This document shows positions 51,001 through 60,602 of a stretch of DNA of 64,000 nucleotides, piece after piece (the stretch's first letter is position 1; every line of letters starts with the position of its first letter). The notes under the pieces were generated by a model. It had not been told where the DNA came from, did no database searches, and saw nothing but the letters and a program-made list of their open reading frames with translations. Origin of the DNA: Dyella halodurans (GTDB taxonomy: Bacteria > Pseudomonadota > Gammaproteobacteria > Xanthomonadales > Rhodanobacteraceae); contig NZ_JAPDPF010000001.1 of assembly GCF_026283925.1 (NCBI RefSeq), positions 803,399-867,398 on the forward strand, in the 5' to 3' direction. The position numbers and the translations under genes are program-made.

Positions 51001-51417
51001 TCACCGCTGCAGCATGCCGCGCAATCGCAGCTTCAACTGTCCAAGTGAATCTTCGTCATAAGGCTGGGCACGGCCACTACCCCAGACCGGTCCCGGCCAG
51101 GCTGCATCGCCTTCGCGGCGGCCGACAACATGCACATGCAACTGGCGCACGATATTGCCGAGTGCGCCCAGGTTGAGTTTGTCGAACGGAGCGATTTCTC
51201 GCAGAACCTGCGCGGCGCGGCTCGCCTCCTGCCATAGCAACGCCTGCCCCGTGGCGGGCAGGTCGCAGATCTCGACCAGGCCAACCCGACGCGGCACCAG
51301 CACCAGCCATGGAAAGCGCGCGTCATTCATCAGCCGCACGTCGCAGAGTTCGAGCGATACGACATGCTGCGTGTCGGCCTCAAGCCGAGGGTCGAGCACG
51401 AAGTCGGGTTCGCTCAT
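51001..51417 (-). CDS. HIT-family protein
   Basis: The 138-residue protein has the histidine triad QLHVHVVGR (His-X-His-X) near the C-terminus, with LGALGNIVRQLHVHVVGRREGD the family core. HIT proteins hydrolyse or transfer nucleotide monophosphates. The ATG at 51417 overlaps the stop of the dienelactone hydrolase gene (ATGA), so the two are cotranslated. Confidence 0.88.
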   Translation of the reverse strand: MSEPDFVLDPRLEADTQHVVSLELCDVRLMNDARFPWLVLVPRRVGLVEICDLPATGQALLWQEASRAAQVLREIAPFDKLNLGALGNIVRQLHVHVVGRREGDAAWPGPVWGSGRAQPYDEDSLGQLKLRLRGMLQR

Positions 51418-52085
51418 GCGCCCTGCGCCAGCTGTCTGTCGAAGAACGCCAGCGTGCGCTGATAGGCGAGTTTCGCACTGGCTTCGTCGTAGTGATCGCC
51501 CACGTCGCGATTGAAGGCATGGTCGGCCGGGTAGGTGAACAGTTCCATCTGCGGCAGCAACTCGCGATGCTTCTGCACCATGGCGGGAGGAATCGACTGG
51601 TCGAGTTCGCCGAAATGGAACATCACCGGCGCCTGCGGCTTCTCGCCCAGGAACGGCACATTGCGCGCACCGTAGTAGCTCACCGAAGGCAGGCCCAGGC
51701 GGATCGCCGCGAGCAGGGCCACCGTACCGCCCCAGCAATAGCCGACGGTGCCGATGCGGCCTGCGGACGCAATGGCTTCCGCGGCGCTGGCCACGTCTTC
51801 CACAGCCCTCTCCAGGCCCAACTCCGCCACCAGGGCCTTGCCACGCGTGTAGCCGGCCTCGTCGTAGCCCAGCTCCACACCCGTCTCGAGGTGGTCGAAG
51901 AAGCTGGGCGCGATGGCGGTGTAGCCAGCTTCGGCGTAGCGGTCGGCGACGCTGCGCATGTGGGCATTCACGCCGAAGATCTCCTGGATCACCACGATGC
52001 CGCCCTTGGGCTTGCCAACCGGCTGGGCCAGGTAGGCGCCAATGCACTGGATCCCCGAGGTGTTGAGATGAATGGTCTGGCCCAT
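51414..52085 (-). CDS. dienelactone hydrolase family protein
   Basis: The 223-residue alpha/beta hydrolase has the nucleophile Cys in GYCWGG, an acid Asp in LDQSIP and the His in DHAFNRDV. These are the Cys-Asp-His triad of dienelactone hydrolase. The first strand region is VVIQEIFGVNAHMRSVADRYAEAGY. Family members open lactones from chlorocatechol breakdown, but many act on unknown esters; there are no aromatic-degradation genes nearby. It is the first gene of a two-gene unit. Confidence 0.9.
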   Translation of the reverse strand: MGQTIHLNTSGIQCIGAYLAQPVGKPKGGIVVIQEIFGVNAHMRSVADRYAEAGYTAIAPSFFDHLETGVELGYDEAGYTRGKALVAELGLERAVEDVASAAEAIASAGRIGTVGYCWGGTVALLAAIRLGLPSVSYYGARNVPFLGEKPQAPVMFHFGELDQSIPPAMVQKHRELLPQMELFTYPADHAFNRDVGDHYDEASAKLAYQRTLAFFDRQLAQGA

Positions 52086-52145
52086 GTCTGCGCGACTCCC
52101 ATCAGCAGGAACGAGGATTCTAGTCGCGTCTGCCGGCAGTCGTGC

Positions 52146-53690
52146 TTAGTGAGGCTTCGAGCTCGAGCGCAACGGGATGTCGCGCAAGCGCCACGCCATC
52201 AGAAAGCCGAGTGCCGCCACACACGCGGCGACCACGAACACTCCGTGCAGCGACTGGTCGAACGCGCTCAGGAACTTCTGGTGCAGCTCCGGCGGCAGCT
52301 GCCTGATCATGTCCGGCCGCAAGGCATGCGTGCCCGAGGATGCTTCGGGCATGAAGTCCGCCAGGCGATGGTTGAGCCTTAGCGTGAACATGGCGCCGAA
52401 AGCCGCCACGCCGATGGAGCCGCCGATCGATCGAAACAGCGTCACGCCCGAGGTCGCCACGCCCAGGTGCTTGAAGTCCACGCTGTTCTGCGCGGCCAGG
52501 ATCAGCACTTGCATCACCATGCCCAGGCCGGCGCCCAGCACGCCTGCATACAGGTAGAGCCGGGCCACCGGTGTGTTGTCTTCGAGCGTGCTCAGCAGGC
52601 CCAGGCCAAGCGTGGCGATCGCCATGCCGACGATGGGAAACCATCGATAGCGGCCGATCTTGCTGATGATGCGGCCGCTGATGATCGAGGTGGTCAACAG
52701 GCCGCCCATCAGCGGAATCAGCTGCGTGCCCGCGCCCGTCGGCGAGGCGCCCTTGACCACTTGCAGGTAGAGCGGCAGATAGGTGATGGAACCGAACAGC
52801 GCCGCGCCGACCAGGAAGGCGATCAGGCTGCACAACAGGAACGTGCGCTCCTTGAACAGCTGCAGCGGGATGATCGGCTCCTTGGCCTGGCGTTCTTCCA
52901 TCACGAAGCCGATCAGCGCTGTCACGGCAATCAGCAGGGTGAACCACAGCTGGCTCGACGACCATGGCAGCACGGTGCCGCCCTGGGTAGTGAACAGGAT
53001 CGCCGAGGTCAGGGCGACGGCCAGGAAGATCGCGCCGAAGTAGTCGATCTCGTGCTTGATATGCCTGGTGTGCGGGCGGAACACCGCAGCGATCACCGAC
53101 AGCGCCAGCACGCCGAGCGGCAGGTTGATGTAGAAGATCCAGCGCCAGCTCAGGTGCTCGACGATGGCGCCGCCGAGCAGGGGCCCGATCACCGTGGCCA
53201 GGCCATAGACGCCACCCAGCAAGCCCTGGTAGCGCCCGCGTTCCGAGGGCGGGATCACGTCGCCGATCGCAGCCATGGTGACCACCATCAGCCCGCCCCC
53301 GCCCAGCCCCTGCAGGGCGCGGGTGAGGATCAGCTGGGTCATGCTCTGGGCCAGCCCGCACAGCACCGAGCCGGCCAGGAAGATCACGATCGCCGTCTGC
53401 AGCACGATCTTGCGTCCGAACAGGTCGCCGAACTTGCCGTATAGCGGCACCACCACGGTCGAGGACAGCAGATAAGCCGTCACCACCCAGGACAGCGAAT
53501 CGAAGCCGCCCAGCTCGCTCACGATGGTGGGCAGGGCGGTCGAGACGATGGTCTGGTCCAGCGCGGCAAGCAGCAGGACCAGCATCAGCGCCCCGAACAG
53601 CAGATGGATCGGCGGGTGCGCGTGCGCGGCCGGCTCGGCCGGCATGGCCGCCTGCAGGATGGCTGCCTGGGACGGAGGTTGGACAGTCAT
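52146..53690 (-). CDS. MFS multidrug transporter, DHA2 (14-helix) family
   Basis: The 514-residue protein has the 14-helix plan of EmrB/QacA-type proton-driven exporters. Motif D1 ([16 protein letters not shown]) lies in helix 1, motif A-like KFGDLFGRK follows helix 2, and motif C-like ([18 protein letters not shown]) is in helix 5. The N-terminal 25 residues are soluble. The stop is at 52146. A TetR regulator is divergent with a palindromic operator-like site between, the usual arrangement of an inducible drug exporter. The drug is unknown. Confidence 0.93.
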   Translation of the reverse strand: MTVQPPSQAAILQAAMPAEPAAHAHPPIHLLFGALMLVLLLAALDQTIVSTALPTIVSELGGFDSLSWVVTAYLLSSTVVVPLYGKFGDLFGRKIVLQTAIVIFLAGSVLCGLAQSMTQLILTRALQGLGGGGLMVVTMAAIGDVIPPSERGRYQGLLGGVYGLATVIGPLLGGAIVEHLSWRWIFYINLPLGVLALSVIAAVFRPHTRHIKHEIDYFGAIFLAVALTSAILFTTQGGTVLPWSSSQLWFTLLIAVTALIGFVMEERQAKEPIIPLQLFKERTFLLCSLIAFLVGAALFGSITYLPLYLQVVKGASPTGAGTQLIPLMGGLLTTSIISGRIISKIGRYRWFPIVGMAIATLGLGLLSTLEDNTPVARLYLYAGVLGAGLGMVMQVLILAAQNSVDFKHLGVATSGVTLFRSIGGSIGVAAFGAMFTLRLNHRLADFMPEASSGTHALRPDMIRQLPPELHQKFLSAFDQSLHGVFVVAACVAALGFLMAWRLRDIPLRSSSKPH

Positions 53691-53704
53691 GGCGAATGTG
53701 CTTG

Positions 53705-53731
53705 GAATTAATTAATGAGTTTATTAATATT
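53705..53731. promoter_or_regulatory. operator-like ATTAAT palindrome between exporter and TetR genes
   Basis: The 70-bp divergent gap is very AT-rich and holds ATTAATGAGTTTATTAAT (53711-53728), two ATTAAT half sites six bases apart. It would overlap both promoters, so it is the probable TetR site. Confidence 0.6.
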
Positions 53732-53775
53732 GAGCCTGATCGGGCTGCCAGTCAACCCGTGTGGCCGTTGCCAGC

Positions 53776-54477
53776 ATGGCCTCATCGACGGAGTTCCTCG
53801 TGCCTAGCGAAACCATCCAGTCGGCCCGCCGCCCCGGCCGACCCGCCAAACAGGCCGCCAGCAAGGACCAGCGCGAGCGCCTGCTCGATATCGCGCTGGA
53901 ATTGTTTGCGCGGCAGGGCGTGGCCGATACCACGCTGAGCGCGATTGCGCGCAAGGCGGGCATGACGCCGGCGATGGCGCACTACTACTTCAAGACGCGT
54001 GAGCAATTGTTCGACGTGCTGATCGACGAACGCATCATGCCGGCGCGCACGGACATCGAGGCCATTTTCAAGGAACATGCCGCCGATCCGATGCGCGCAC
54101 TCACCTTGTTCGTGGAGCGGCTGGTGGCCACCCATGTGCGGCTGCCCTGGTTCGGCGCCCTGTGGATCCGCGAGATGATCAGCGACAACGACATCTTCAA
54201 GCAGCACATGCGCAAGCGCTTCGGCGCCGAGCAGCAGGCAGCCAAGTTCGATGCCGTGCGTCGCTGGCAGAGGGAGGGCAAGCTCAATCCGCAGATCGAG
54301 CCGGCCTTGCTGTTCGTCTCGCTGCTGGGCCTGACCACGCTGCCGATGGTGGCGGTACGGCGATGGCAGGGGGATCCCCTGGTGGCGCATATCGATGCGC
54401 AGGTCATCGCACGCCATGCGGTGGCGCTGTTGACCCAAGGCGTGGGGCCGGGCCTTGCGGGCGCGCAGGGGATTTGA
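53776..54477 (+). CDS. TetR-family regulator
   Basis: The 233-residue protein has an N-terminal helix-turn-helix domain (RERLLDIALELFARQGVADTTLSAIARKAGMTPAMAHYYFKTREQLFD, about 35-80) and an all-helical ligand domain of the TetR-like CecR type. It is divergent from the DHA2 exporter and likely represses it. The ATG at 53776 is used; an in-frame GTG at 53761 would add five residues. Confidence 0.92.
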   Translation: MASSTEFLVPSETIQSARRPGRPAKQAASKDQRERLLDIALELFARQGVADTTLSAIARKAGMTPAMAHYYFKTREQLFDVLIDERIMPARTDIEAIFKEHAADPMRALTLFVERLVATHVRLPWFGALWIREMISDNDIFKQHMRKRFGAEQQAAKFDAVRRWQREGKLNPQIEPALLFVSLLGLTTLPMVAVRRWQGDPLVAHIDAQVIARHAVALLTQGVGPGLAGAQGI

Positions 54478-54610
54478 CCCGTCTCCAGCGGCGTGGGGTG
54501 GTCGGCGTGGTGCGCCTGGATCGAGTCCTTGCGAGTCTCGGAATCTCGCGAGACTTCCAAGACCTGGCTGAACCGGCGCGGCTCGTTCCGCTTATTTGCG
54601 GGAGGGACTG

Positions 54611-54616
54611 TACAAT
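54611..54616 (+). promoter_or_regulatory. -10 element for rimO
   Basis: TACAAT lies 43 bp before the chosen GTG start of rimO. If used, it excludes the longer in-frame start (TTG at 54596) upstream of it. Confidence 0.5.
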
Positions 54617-54658
54617 CTCCGGTTTGTTTCCTTCAGTCTCTCGACCAGTGGTGCCTTT

Positions 54659-56014
54659 GTGGGCGTTCAAAAAAGCATTCAAACATCGGCACCTGCGGCC
54701 GACCAGGCGCCCAAGGTGGGCTTCGTCAGCCTGGGTTGTCCCAAGGCGCTGGTCGATTCCGAGCGCATCCTCACCCAGTTGAAGGTCGAGGGTTACGAAA
54801 TCGTGCCGAGCTACGGCGCGGCGGATGCCGTGGTGGTCAATACCTGCGGCTTCATCGATGCGGCCGTGCAGGAATCGCTCGACGCGATTGGCGAAGCCCT
54901 GCATGAGAATGGCAAGGTGATCGTTACCGGCTGCCTGGGCAAGCGCTCGGAGCTGATCCGCGAAGCCTATCCGGACGTACTCGCCATCACCGGCCCGCAG
55001 GACTATGCGAGCGTGATGCAGGCGGTGCATTCGGCCTTGCCGCCGCAGCGCAATCCGCTGCTCGACATCATCCCGGACACCGGCATCAAGCTCACGCCGA
55101 AGCACTATGCGTATCTGAAGATTTCCGAGGGCTGCAATCACCGTTGCAGCTTCTGCATCATTCCGTCGATGCGCGGCGACCTGGTGTCGCGCCCGGTGGA
55201 TGAAGTGCTGCTGGAAGCCGAGCGCCTGGTGAAGGGCGGCGTGAAAGAGCTGCTGGTGATCTCGCAGGACACCAGTGCCTACGGCGTGGACGTGAAGTAC
55301 GCCGAGCGCCAGTGGCGCGACAAGAGCTACCGCACGCGCATGACCGAGTTGTGCGAAGGCCTGTCGGAGCTGGGCGTGTGGTCACGCCTGCACTATGTCT
55401 ACCCGTATCCGCATGTGGACGAAGTGATGCCGCTGATGGCGGAGGGTAAGATCCTTCCGTATCTCGACATCCCGTTCCAGCACGCCAGCCCGCGCATCCT
55501 CAAGCTGATGAAGCGCCCCGGCAATATCGACAAGACGCTGGAGCGCATCCGCAACTGGCGCAAGCTGGTGCCGGATCTGACTATTCGCAGCACCTTCATC
55601 GTCGGCTTCCCCGGCGAGACGGATGCGGAGTTCGAAGAGCTGCTCGACTTCCTGCGTGAAGCGGAACTGGACCGCGTCGGTGCGTTTGCCTATTCGCCGG
55701 TGGATGGCGCCAAGGCCAATGAGCTGCCGAATCCGGTCTCCGAAGAGCTCAAGGAAGATCGGCTCGAGCAGTTCATGGCCGTGCAGGCGGAAATTTCCGC
55801 CGCCAAGCTGCAGCGCAAGATCGGCCGCACCATCAAGGTGCTGGTGGATGAAGCCGGCGCCGCGGGTGCGGTCGCACGCTCGGCCGCCGATGCGCCGGAG
55901 ATCGATGGCGTCGTGCATATCGCCGGCGGCCAGTCGCTCAAGCCGGGTCAGTTTGTCGACGTGGTGGTGGAAGACGCCGACGAGCACGACCTGCACGCGC
56001 GCCTGGTCGGCTAA
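54659..56014 (+). CDS. rimO: ribosomal protein S12 methylthiotransferase
   Basis: RimO is a radical-SAM enzyme that adds a methylthio group to Asp88 of ribosomal protein S12. The 451-residue protein has the N-terminal cluster cysteines ([16 protein letters not shown] and TGCLGKR) and the radical-SAM motif CNHRCSFC. The S12-specific [27 protein letters not shown] follows, and a C-terminal TRAM domain completes it. GTG at 54659 is chosen for its position after the TACAAT -10 element, giving the usual family length. Confidence 0.95.
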   Translation: MGVQKSIQTSAPAADQAPKVGFVSLGCPKALVDSERILTQLKVEGYEIVPSYGAADAVVVNTCGFIDAAVQESLDAIGEALHENGKVIVTGCLGKRSELIREAYPDVLAITGPQDYASVMQAVHSALPPQRNPLLDIIPDTGIKLTPKHYAYLKISEGCNHRCSFCIIPSMRGDLVSRPVDEVLLEAERLVKGGVKELLVISQDTSAYGVDVKYAERQWRDKSYRTRMTELCEGLSELGVWSRLHYVYPYPHVDEVMPLMAEGKILPYLDIPFQHASPRILKLMKRPGNIDKTLERIRNWRKLVPDLTIRSTFIVGFPGETDAEFEELLDFLREAELDRVGAFAYSPVDGAKANELPNPVSEELKEDRLEQFMAVQAEISAAKLQRKIGRTIKVLVDEAGAAGAVARSAADAPEIDGVVHIAGGQSLKPGQFVDVVVEDADEHDLHARLVG

Positions 56015-56036
56015 GCCTTGATGCGATGAGGGCGTG

Positions 56037-56840
56037 ATGCGATACGTCGCGCCTGCTCGCGGAAGCATCGACCCCGCGGCCTTCATGCGCCTGCCATTGG
56101 CGGACTGGCAGGCGCCCGCCGAATGGCTGCTCGGTGAGCACTGGCCGTCCATCGCCGTGCTCAATGCCGCCCGTTCCGATGTGATGCACGAACGCTTCGT
56201 GGCGCAGACGCCGAGCTTGCTGCATGACGGCCAGCATTACGAGCAACGCATTGCCACGCACGGCGAGATCGCCACGCGTGAGTCCAATTGGCATGACCTG
56301 TTCAACGCCGTCATCTGGTTGCGCCACACGGCACTGAAGCGGGCGCTTAACGCCCAGCAGGTCGCCGAGATCGCCGACATGGGCACCAAGCTGCGTTCGC
56401 GGCCGCAATACGCCATGACGCATTTTGATGAGGCAGGTGTCATCGTGGTCTTGCGTGATCCGCGCTTGCTCGACCTGTGGGACGCCCACGACTGGCATGG
56501 CTTGTTCTGGCGCGAACGTGCGGCATGGCTGGATGGTCGCGCCGCAGTCGAGGTTTTTGGCCACGCCCTGCTGGAGCATGCGCTGACCCCGGATAAACTG
56601 CTGGTGGGCAAGGCCCTGGTCTTCCTCGCGGGCGCCGACGGTGGTGACGCAGCTGCGGTTTGTGCCGACGCGATCGCCGCGGGGCAGTTGCTGCGCGACC
56701 CGTTGGAATTACGACCCTTGCCGCTGTCAGGCCTTCCGGGCTGGCATCCGGACAATGGCAACGAGGCTTTTCACCTGAGTACGGCCTGCTACCAGCCACG
56801 CCGTGCAGGACGCGAATACCCGCAGCCAGGCTCTCTTTAG
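56037..56840 (+). CDS. DUF3025 domain protein
   Basis: The 267-residue soluble protein has the DUF3025 core: ESNWHDLFNAVIWLRHTALKRALNAQQ, then a THFDEAGVIVV strand, then the C-terminal GLPGWHPDNGNEAFHLSTACYQPRR. The function of this family is unknown. It lies 20 bp after rimO and may be cotranscribed. An in-frame GTG at 56034 precedes the ATG. Confidence 0.88.
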   Translation: MRYVAPARGSIDPAAFMRLPLADWQAPAEWLLGEHWPSIAVLNAARSDVMHERFVAQTPSLLHDGQHYEQRIATHGEIATRESNWHDLFNAVIWLRHTALKRALNAQQVAEIADMGTKLRSRPQYAMTHFDEAGVIVVLRDPRLLDLWDAHDWHGLFWRERAAWLDGRAAVEVFGHALLEHALTPDKLLVGKALVFLAGADGGDAAAVCADAIAAGQLLRDPLELRPLPLSGLPGWHPDNGNEAFHLSTACYQPRRAGREYPQPGSL

Positions 56841-56926
56841 CGCAAAAACTTGCGAAATTATAAAATTGCGGTGGCGCGGCGAACGCGCTACAACGCCAAT
56901 AGCGGCGAACCGCGCGGGAGCAGGCA

Positions 56927-57970
56927 ATGGACATGGCTTGTCGGGTGCGCTTGGGGAAAGGATGGCGTAGCTCGTGCCGGGGCGGTTTTCTGGTAGGTCT
57001 GCTGGCGCTCGGCTTGCCGCTGCATGCCGAACCGGCGGCCGCGACCAAGGCGCCCGACACCTTCCGTTTCGGCATCCTGCCGGTCGGCAGTGCGGCCGAA
57101 TCGCGCGACCAGTGGCAGCCACTGCTGAAGGACCTCGAAAAGAAGCTCGGGCGCCCGGTCCATATCGTGTCGGTCAGCAGCTATGCCGGACTGTTCGGCG
57201 CCATCAAGGACCAGCGCGTGGACGCCGCAATTCTGTCGGGGCGCCTGGCCACGGAGGCCGTCGAACACCAGCACATGAGCGTGATCGCCCAGTTCGTGCG
57301 CGGCAATGACGGCAAGGGCAATGTCGCCATGCTGATGGTGCGCGCGGATGGTCCCATCCACCAGCTGGAGGATATGTTCGCCAAGCCGGGACATTGGCGT
57401 TACGCGCGCAGCGAGATGCTTTCCGTGGGGGGCTATATCGCGCCCGAGGCCGAGGTATTCGCCACGCGAGGCCTCAACTCGGACACCTTCTTTGCCGGCG
57501 TGCGCGTGGGCAACCAGCAGAACAATGCCTTGGCCCTGGTCAATGGCGAAGTCGATGTGGTGGCCAATGATGGCCCCGACCTCTACTTGTTCCGGCAGGA
57601 TTTCCCCGGCGAGGCGTCGCAGCTGAGGGTCATCTGGCAATCGGCCCCGCTTCCTCCGGAAGTGCTGGTCGTGCGGGAATCGATGCCCGCGGCCTTGCGC
57701 AACGAGCTGACGTCGTTCCTGCACGGCTACGGGCATTCTCCCGGCGTCGTTGGCGAGCGGGAACGGGGCAACCTCAGCCGTATCCCGGATTTGATCGGTT
57801 TCGCCCCAGCCGACAACCGGGTGCTGCAACCTTTTGTCGATATGGAGTTCCTACTGATACGGGAACAGGCCCAGCACGGGCAATGGGTCAACGAGCAGGC
57901 GCGGGAAGCGCGCTTGAGCCAGATCGATGCGGACTACCAGCGCGCGGTGCGCGCGTTGATGCAGCACTGA
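56927..57970 (+). CDS. PhnD-like periplasmic binding protein, stand-alone
   Basis: The 347-residue precursor has a signal peptide (cut near LHA-EP, about residue 35). A type II periplasmic-binding fold of the phosphate/phosphonate PhnD group follows: FRFGILPVGSAAESRDQWQPLLKDLEKKLGRPVHI, then DAAILSGRLATEAVE, and a later RVGNQQNNALALVNGEVDVVAND. Neither permease nor ATPase genes are adjacent, so it may serve another transporter or be part of a sensor. GGGAG lies about 6 nt upstream. Confidence 0.85.
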   Translation: MDMACRVRLGKGWRSSCRGGFLVGLLALGLPLHAEPAAATKAPDTFRFGILPVGSAAESRDQWQPLLKDLEKKLGRPVHIVSVSSYAGLFGAIKDQRVDAAILSGRLATEAVEHQHMSVIAQFVRGNDGKGNVAMLMVRADGPIHQLEDMFAKPGHWRYARSEMLSVGGYIAPEAEVFATRGLNSDTFFAGVRVGNQQNNALALVNGEVDVVANDGPDLYLFRQDFPGEASQLRVIWQSAPLPPEVLVVRESMPAALRNELTSFLHGYGHSPGVVGERERGNLSRIPDLIGFAPADNRVLQPFVDMEFLLIREQAQHGQWVNEQAREARLSQIDADYQRAVRALMQH

Positions 57971-58072
57971 TAGCGTACTCGCTGGCCCGTGCCCGGGTGT
58001 CGTCCGCCCGCTGTAACGAGGCTGTCGTACGTTTGCGTGCGGCAGGCCGATTTCAATCTGATGGAGATATCG

Positions 58073-58594
58073 ATGTCCGCTCTTTATCGTGTATTGCGCG
58101 TGGGTCGCCTGGGTTTGCTGGCGCTCGTACTCGGCCTTGCCTCGGTGGCGCACGCCCAGATGGCGCCCTCGGGCCTGCCCGATGCCGACAAGCAGCAAAT
58201 CAAGAACTACACGTTGAACGAGGACATCTTCAGCCGCCTGGTCGCCGCGACCAAGGAGGCTCGCGCCGAAGGCATTCGACCCCAGGCAGCACCCGATCCA
58301 AGCAAGGTGCACAGCCTGGACGATCTTGCCGCGCAGGCGATGGCGGGCGACCAGCGCATTCCGGCGCTGGTGAAGAAGAACGGTTTTACGCCGCGCGAGT
58401 TCATGCTTGCGAACATCGCGCTGACCAACGCCATCCTCGCGGTGCAGGCGCGCAATGATCCTGCGCTGGCGAACAACCTCAACCAGGTCTGGGTCAATCC
58501 CGCCAACATCCGCTTCATTGATGCGCACCAGGCCGAAATCTCCGCCTTGATGCAGGGCGGTGCTGACCACCCGGCCGATGGCCAGGCTCAGTAG
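58073..58594 (+). CDS. secreted protein of unknown function
   Basis: The 173-residue precursor has a signal peptide (cut near AHA-QM, about residue 28). A helical domain follows ([20 protein letters not shown] then [46 protein letters not shown]). I do not recognise the family. GGAG lies 7 nt before the ATG. Its last seven bases overlap the 3' end of the convergent greB gene. Confidence 0.8.
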   Translation: MSALYRVLRVGRLGLLALVLGLASVAHAQMAPSGLPDADKQQIKNYTLNEDIFSRLVAATKEARAEGIRPQAAPDPSKVHSLDDLAAQAMAGDQRIPALVKKNGFTPREFMLANIALTNAILAVQARNDPALANNLNQVWVNPANIRFIDAHQAEISALMQGGADHPADGQAQ

Positions 58595-59085
58595 TCCACC
58601 GCGACGATGACGAAGCGGGTCGGCCCGCCGGGCAGTTCCGCTTCGAATTCGTCGTCGAGCCGCTTTTTCAGCGCGGCGCGCGCGAGTGGCGAATCGATGC
58701 TGATCCAGCCGAGTTTGGCGTCGGTTTCGTCCGGGCCCACGATGCGATAGCGCAGGCTGTCGCCGGAAGAGACGTTTTCCAGTTCGATGCTGGCGCCGAA
58801 GAACACCACCTCGCGATCGGCCGGCGCGCCCTCGGCGACCTTGAGCGAAGGAATGCGCTTGCTCAGGTAGCGCACGCGCCGATCGATCTCGCCGAGTTGC
58901 TTCTTGCGGTAGGTGTATTCCGCATTCTCCGAGCGGTCGCCTTCGGCGGCGGCAGCGGCCAATGCCTTCACCACCTCCGGGCGCAGCGTATGCCAGAGGT
59001 GATCGAGCTCGGCCTTGAGTCTTTCGAAGCCTTCGCGCGTGATGATGGCGGTCGAGGTGGGCGAGGGTGGACGCCAGCGGCTCAT
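58588..59085 (-). CDS. greB: transcription elongation factor GreB
   Basis: GreB rescues backtracked RNA polymerase by promoting RNA cleavage. The 165-residue protein has the coiled-coil domain with the tip acidic residues ([26 protein letters not shown]) and the C-terminal FKBP-like domain ([35 protein letters not shown]). The stop overlaps the convergent gene by seven bases, and the ATG overlaps the end of the upstream membrane-protein gene (ATGA). Confidence 0.94.
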   Translation of the reverse strand: MSRWRPPSPTSTAIITREGFERLKAELDHLWHTLRPEVVKALAAAAAEGDRSENAEYTYRKKQLGEIDRRVRYLSKRIPSLKVAEGAPADREVVFFGASIELENVSSGDSLRYRIVGPDETDAKLGWISIDSPLARAALKKRLDDEFEAELPGGPTRFVIVAVDY

Positions 59086-60341
59086 GCGGATTTGGTGTGC
59101 TCGTGCAGTTGTTGCGACAGCGCGTCAAACTCGCCGCGCAAGGGATGATCGGGCCAGGCAGCCACCAGTTTACCAAGCAACACGGCGGCTTCGGCCTGCC
59201 GCTCCGGCATCGTGGCCAACAGGCGCGCCGCCAGCAAGCCATAGTGCGGGGCCTCGGGCGAGCGGGGCCACTGCGCGAGAAAACCGCGGCACAGCCGCAC
59301 CGCGAGTCGGCTCATGCCGGAGCGCGCGGCAAGCTCGGCCAGTGGTCCCGCGGTGGTGGGATCATCCGGCACGAAGTGACTGTCCAGCTCCGTGCATTCC
59401 TGCACGAGGCCCAGCGCGCGGCGTGATTCGCCATTCGCCATCAGGGCGGCGATCCAGATCTGGCCGTGCACCAGCAAGGCATCATGCAGGCCTTCCTGGC
59501 GCAGCAGGTCGCGGTAGGCCTGATGCAGCGACGGTGGTGCGCCGCGATGCTGCAGGCGCGCGGCGAGCAGGCCTAGCGCGGTGCGACGGTCGCTGCATGC
59601 GATGGCCTGGACCTCATGCAGCAATTGCGCGTCCTCGTCCTGGCCGTTTTCCGCGGCCAATACTTCCGCTTCCGGTGTCAGGCCGAAGCGTTCGTGGCGC
59701 TGGTGGATCATTGCGCCCATCAGGTGCAGGTTGAGGATGATCAGATAGGTATAGGCGAATGCAAACAGCGGCAGCGACAACAGTCGCGGCAGGAAGCTGG
59801 TGGCGGCCGATGCGCCCAGGATCAAGGCGCCGGTCGCCAGATTCAGCCCCACCGGTATCAGATAGGCCGTGCCGAATCGGCGCATCACCTCCCACCAGGT
59901 CACCGGGCTCAGCGCCAATTCAACGCTGCCGTCGAAAGCCAGCGACATGTCGATGGCGGGCAAGGTGATGGCGAACAGGATCATCAGCGGCCATACCGCA
60001 GGCGGATAGAACATGCCGCTCAGCACGCATAGCGCCACGGCAAACAGGTGCACGCCCGTGAGACCACGTCCCGCGGCGGGATTCTCCTCGACACCGATAT
60101 TCGGCGGATCCGCATAGCCGTTGGCGGTGTGCAGCATGCAGGTGGCCGCATAGCGCCAGGTGGCGGTCCACAAGGCAAAGGTGGCAAATAAGCCGACAAA
60201 CGCCGGCAGGATCACCGCGTAGTGCGCGATGGCCAGGGCGGTGCAGGTGGCCAGGCCCGCGCCGCGCAGTGGATAGCCGAAGCCCGCGATGAATCGTTCG
60301 AGAAAAGGCGTGTCAGGCGAGACGGTGGCGACGTGGGTCAT
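59082..60341 (-). CDS. membrane protein with helical cytoplasmic or periplasmic tail
   Basis: The 419-residue protein has five to six hydrophobic spans in residues 28-220 (such as [26 protein letters not shown] and [22 protein letters not shown]). A soluble C-terminal region of about 180 residues has helix-turn-helix repeats resembling tetratricopeptide folds ([36 protein letters not shown], then [17 protein letters not shown]). The start at 60341 has no strong ribosome site. I do not recognise the family. It is translationally coupled to greB. Confidence 0.8.
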   Translation of the reverse strand: MTHVATVSPDTPFLERFIAGFGYPLRGAGLATCTALAIAHYAVILPAFVGLFATFALWTATWRYAATCMLHTANGYADPPNIGVEENPAAGRGLTGVHLFAVALCVLSGMFYPPAVWPLMILFAITLPAIDMSLAFDGSVELALSPVTWWEVMRRFGTAYLIPVGLNLATGALILGASAATSFLPRLLSLPLFAFAYTYLIILNLHLMGAMIHQRHERFGLTPEAEVLAAENGQDEDAQLLHEVQAIACSDRRTALGLLAARLQHRGAPPSLHQAYRDLLRQEGLHDALLVHGQIWIAALMANGESRRALGLVQECTELDSHFVPDDPTTAGPLAELAARSGMSRLAVRLCRGFLAQWPRSPEAPHYGLLAARLLATMPERQAEAAVLLGKLVAAWPDHPLRGEFDALSQQLHEHTKSA

Positions 60342-60602
60342 GGATGGCAGTCGCTCAACACTCGCCAGCGAAGACAGGGCCCGGCGCGACCGGCACCAGA
60401 CAGGGGCTGGCGCCATCGTGGCGGCCGATCAAGGTGTCATGCATGGCGTTCCGTCCGGTGGTTGCGCGGTGATTGTAGCCAAGTGGACAGCGCGGCTTGG
60501 CGGCCTTCACGATTTCGTCGCGGCCACGACGGTCGCGGCAGCAGCGTGTGCGAGTTGAGTCATTGACCCCGTGCGCAGTAATGTCGGCCCTTCGATCCGA
60601 CA

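Noticed and set aside
54596..54658. Upstream TTG start for rimO
   Set aside because: A TACAAT -10-like element lies after it, so those codons are probably not transcribed; the family length is met from 54659.
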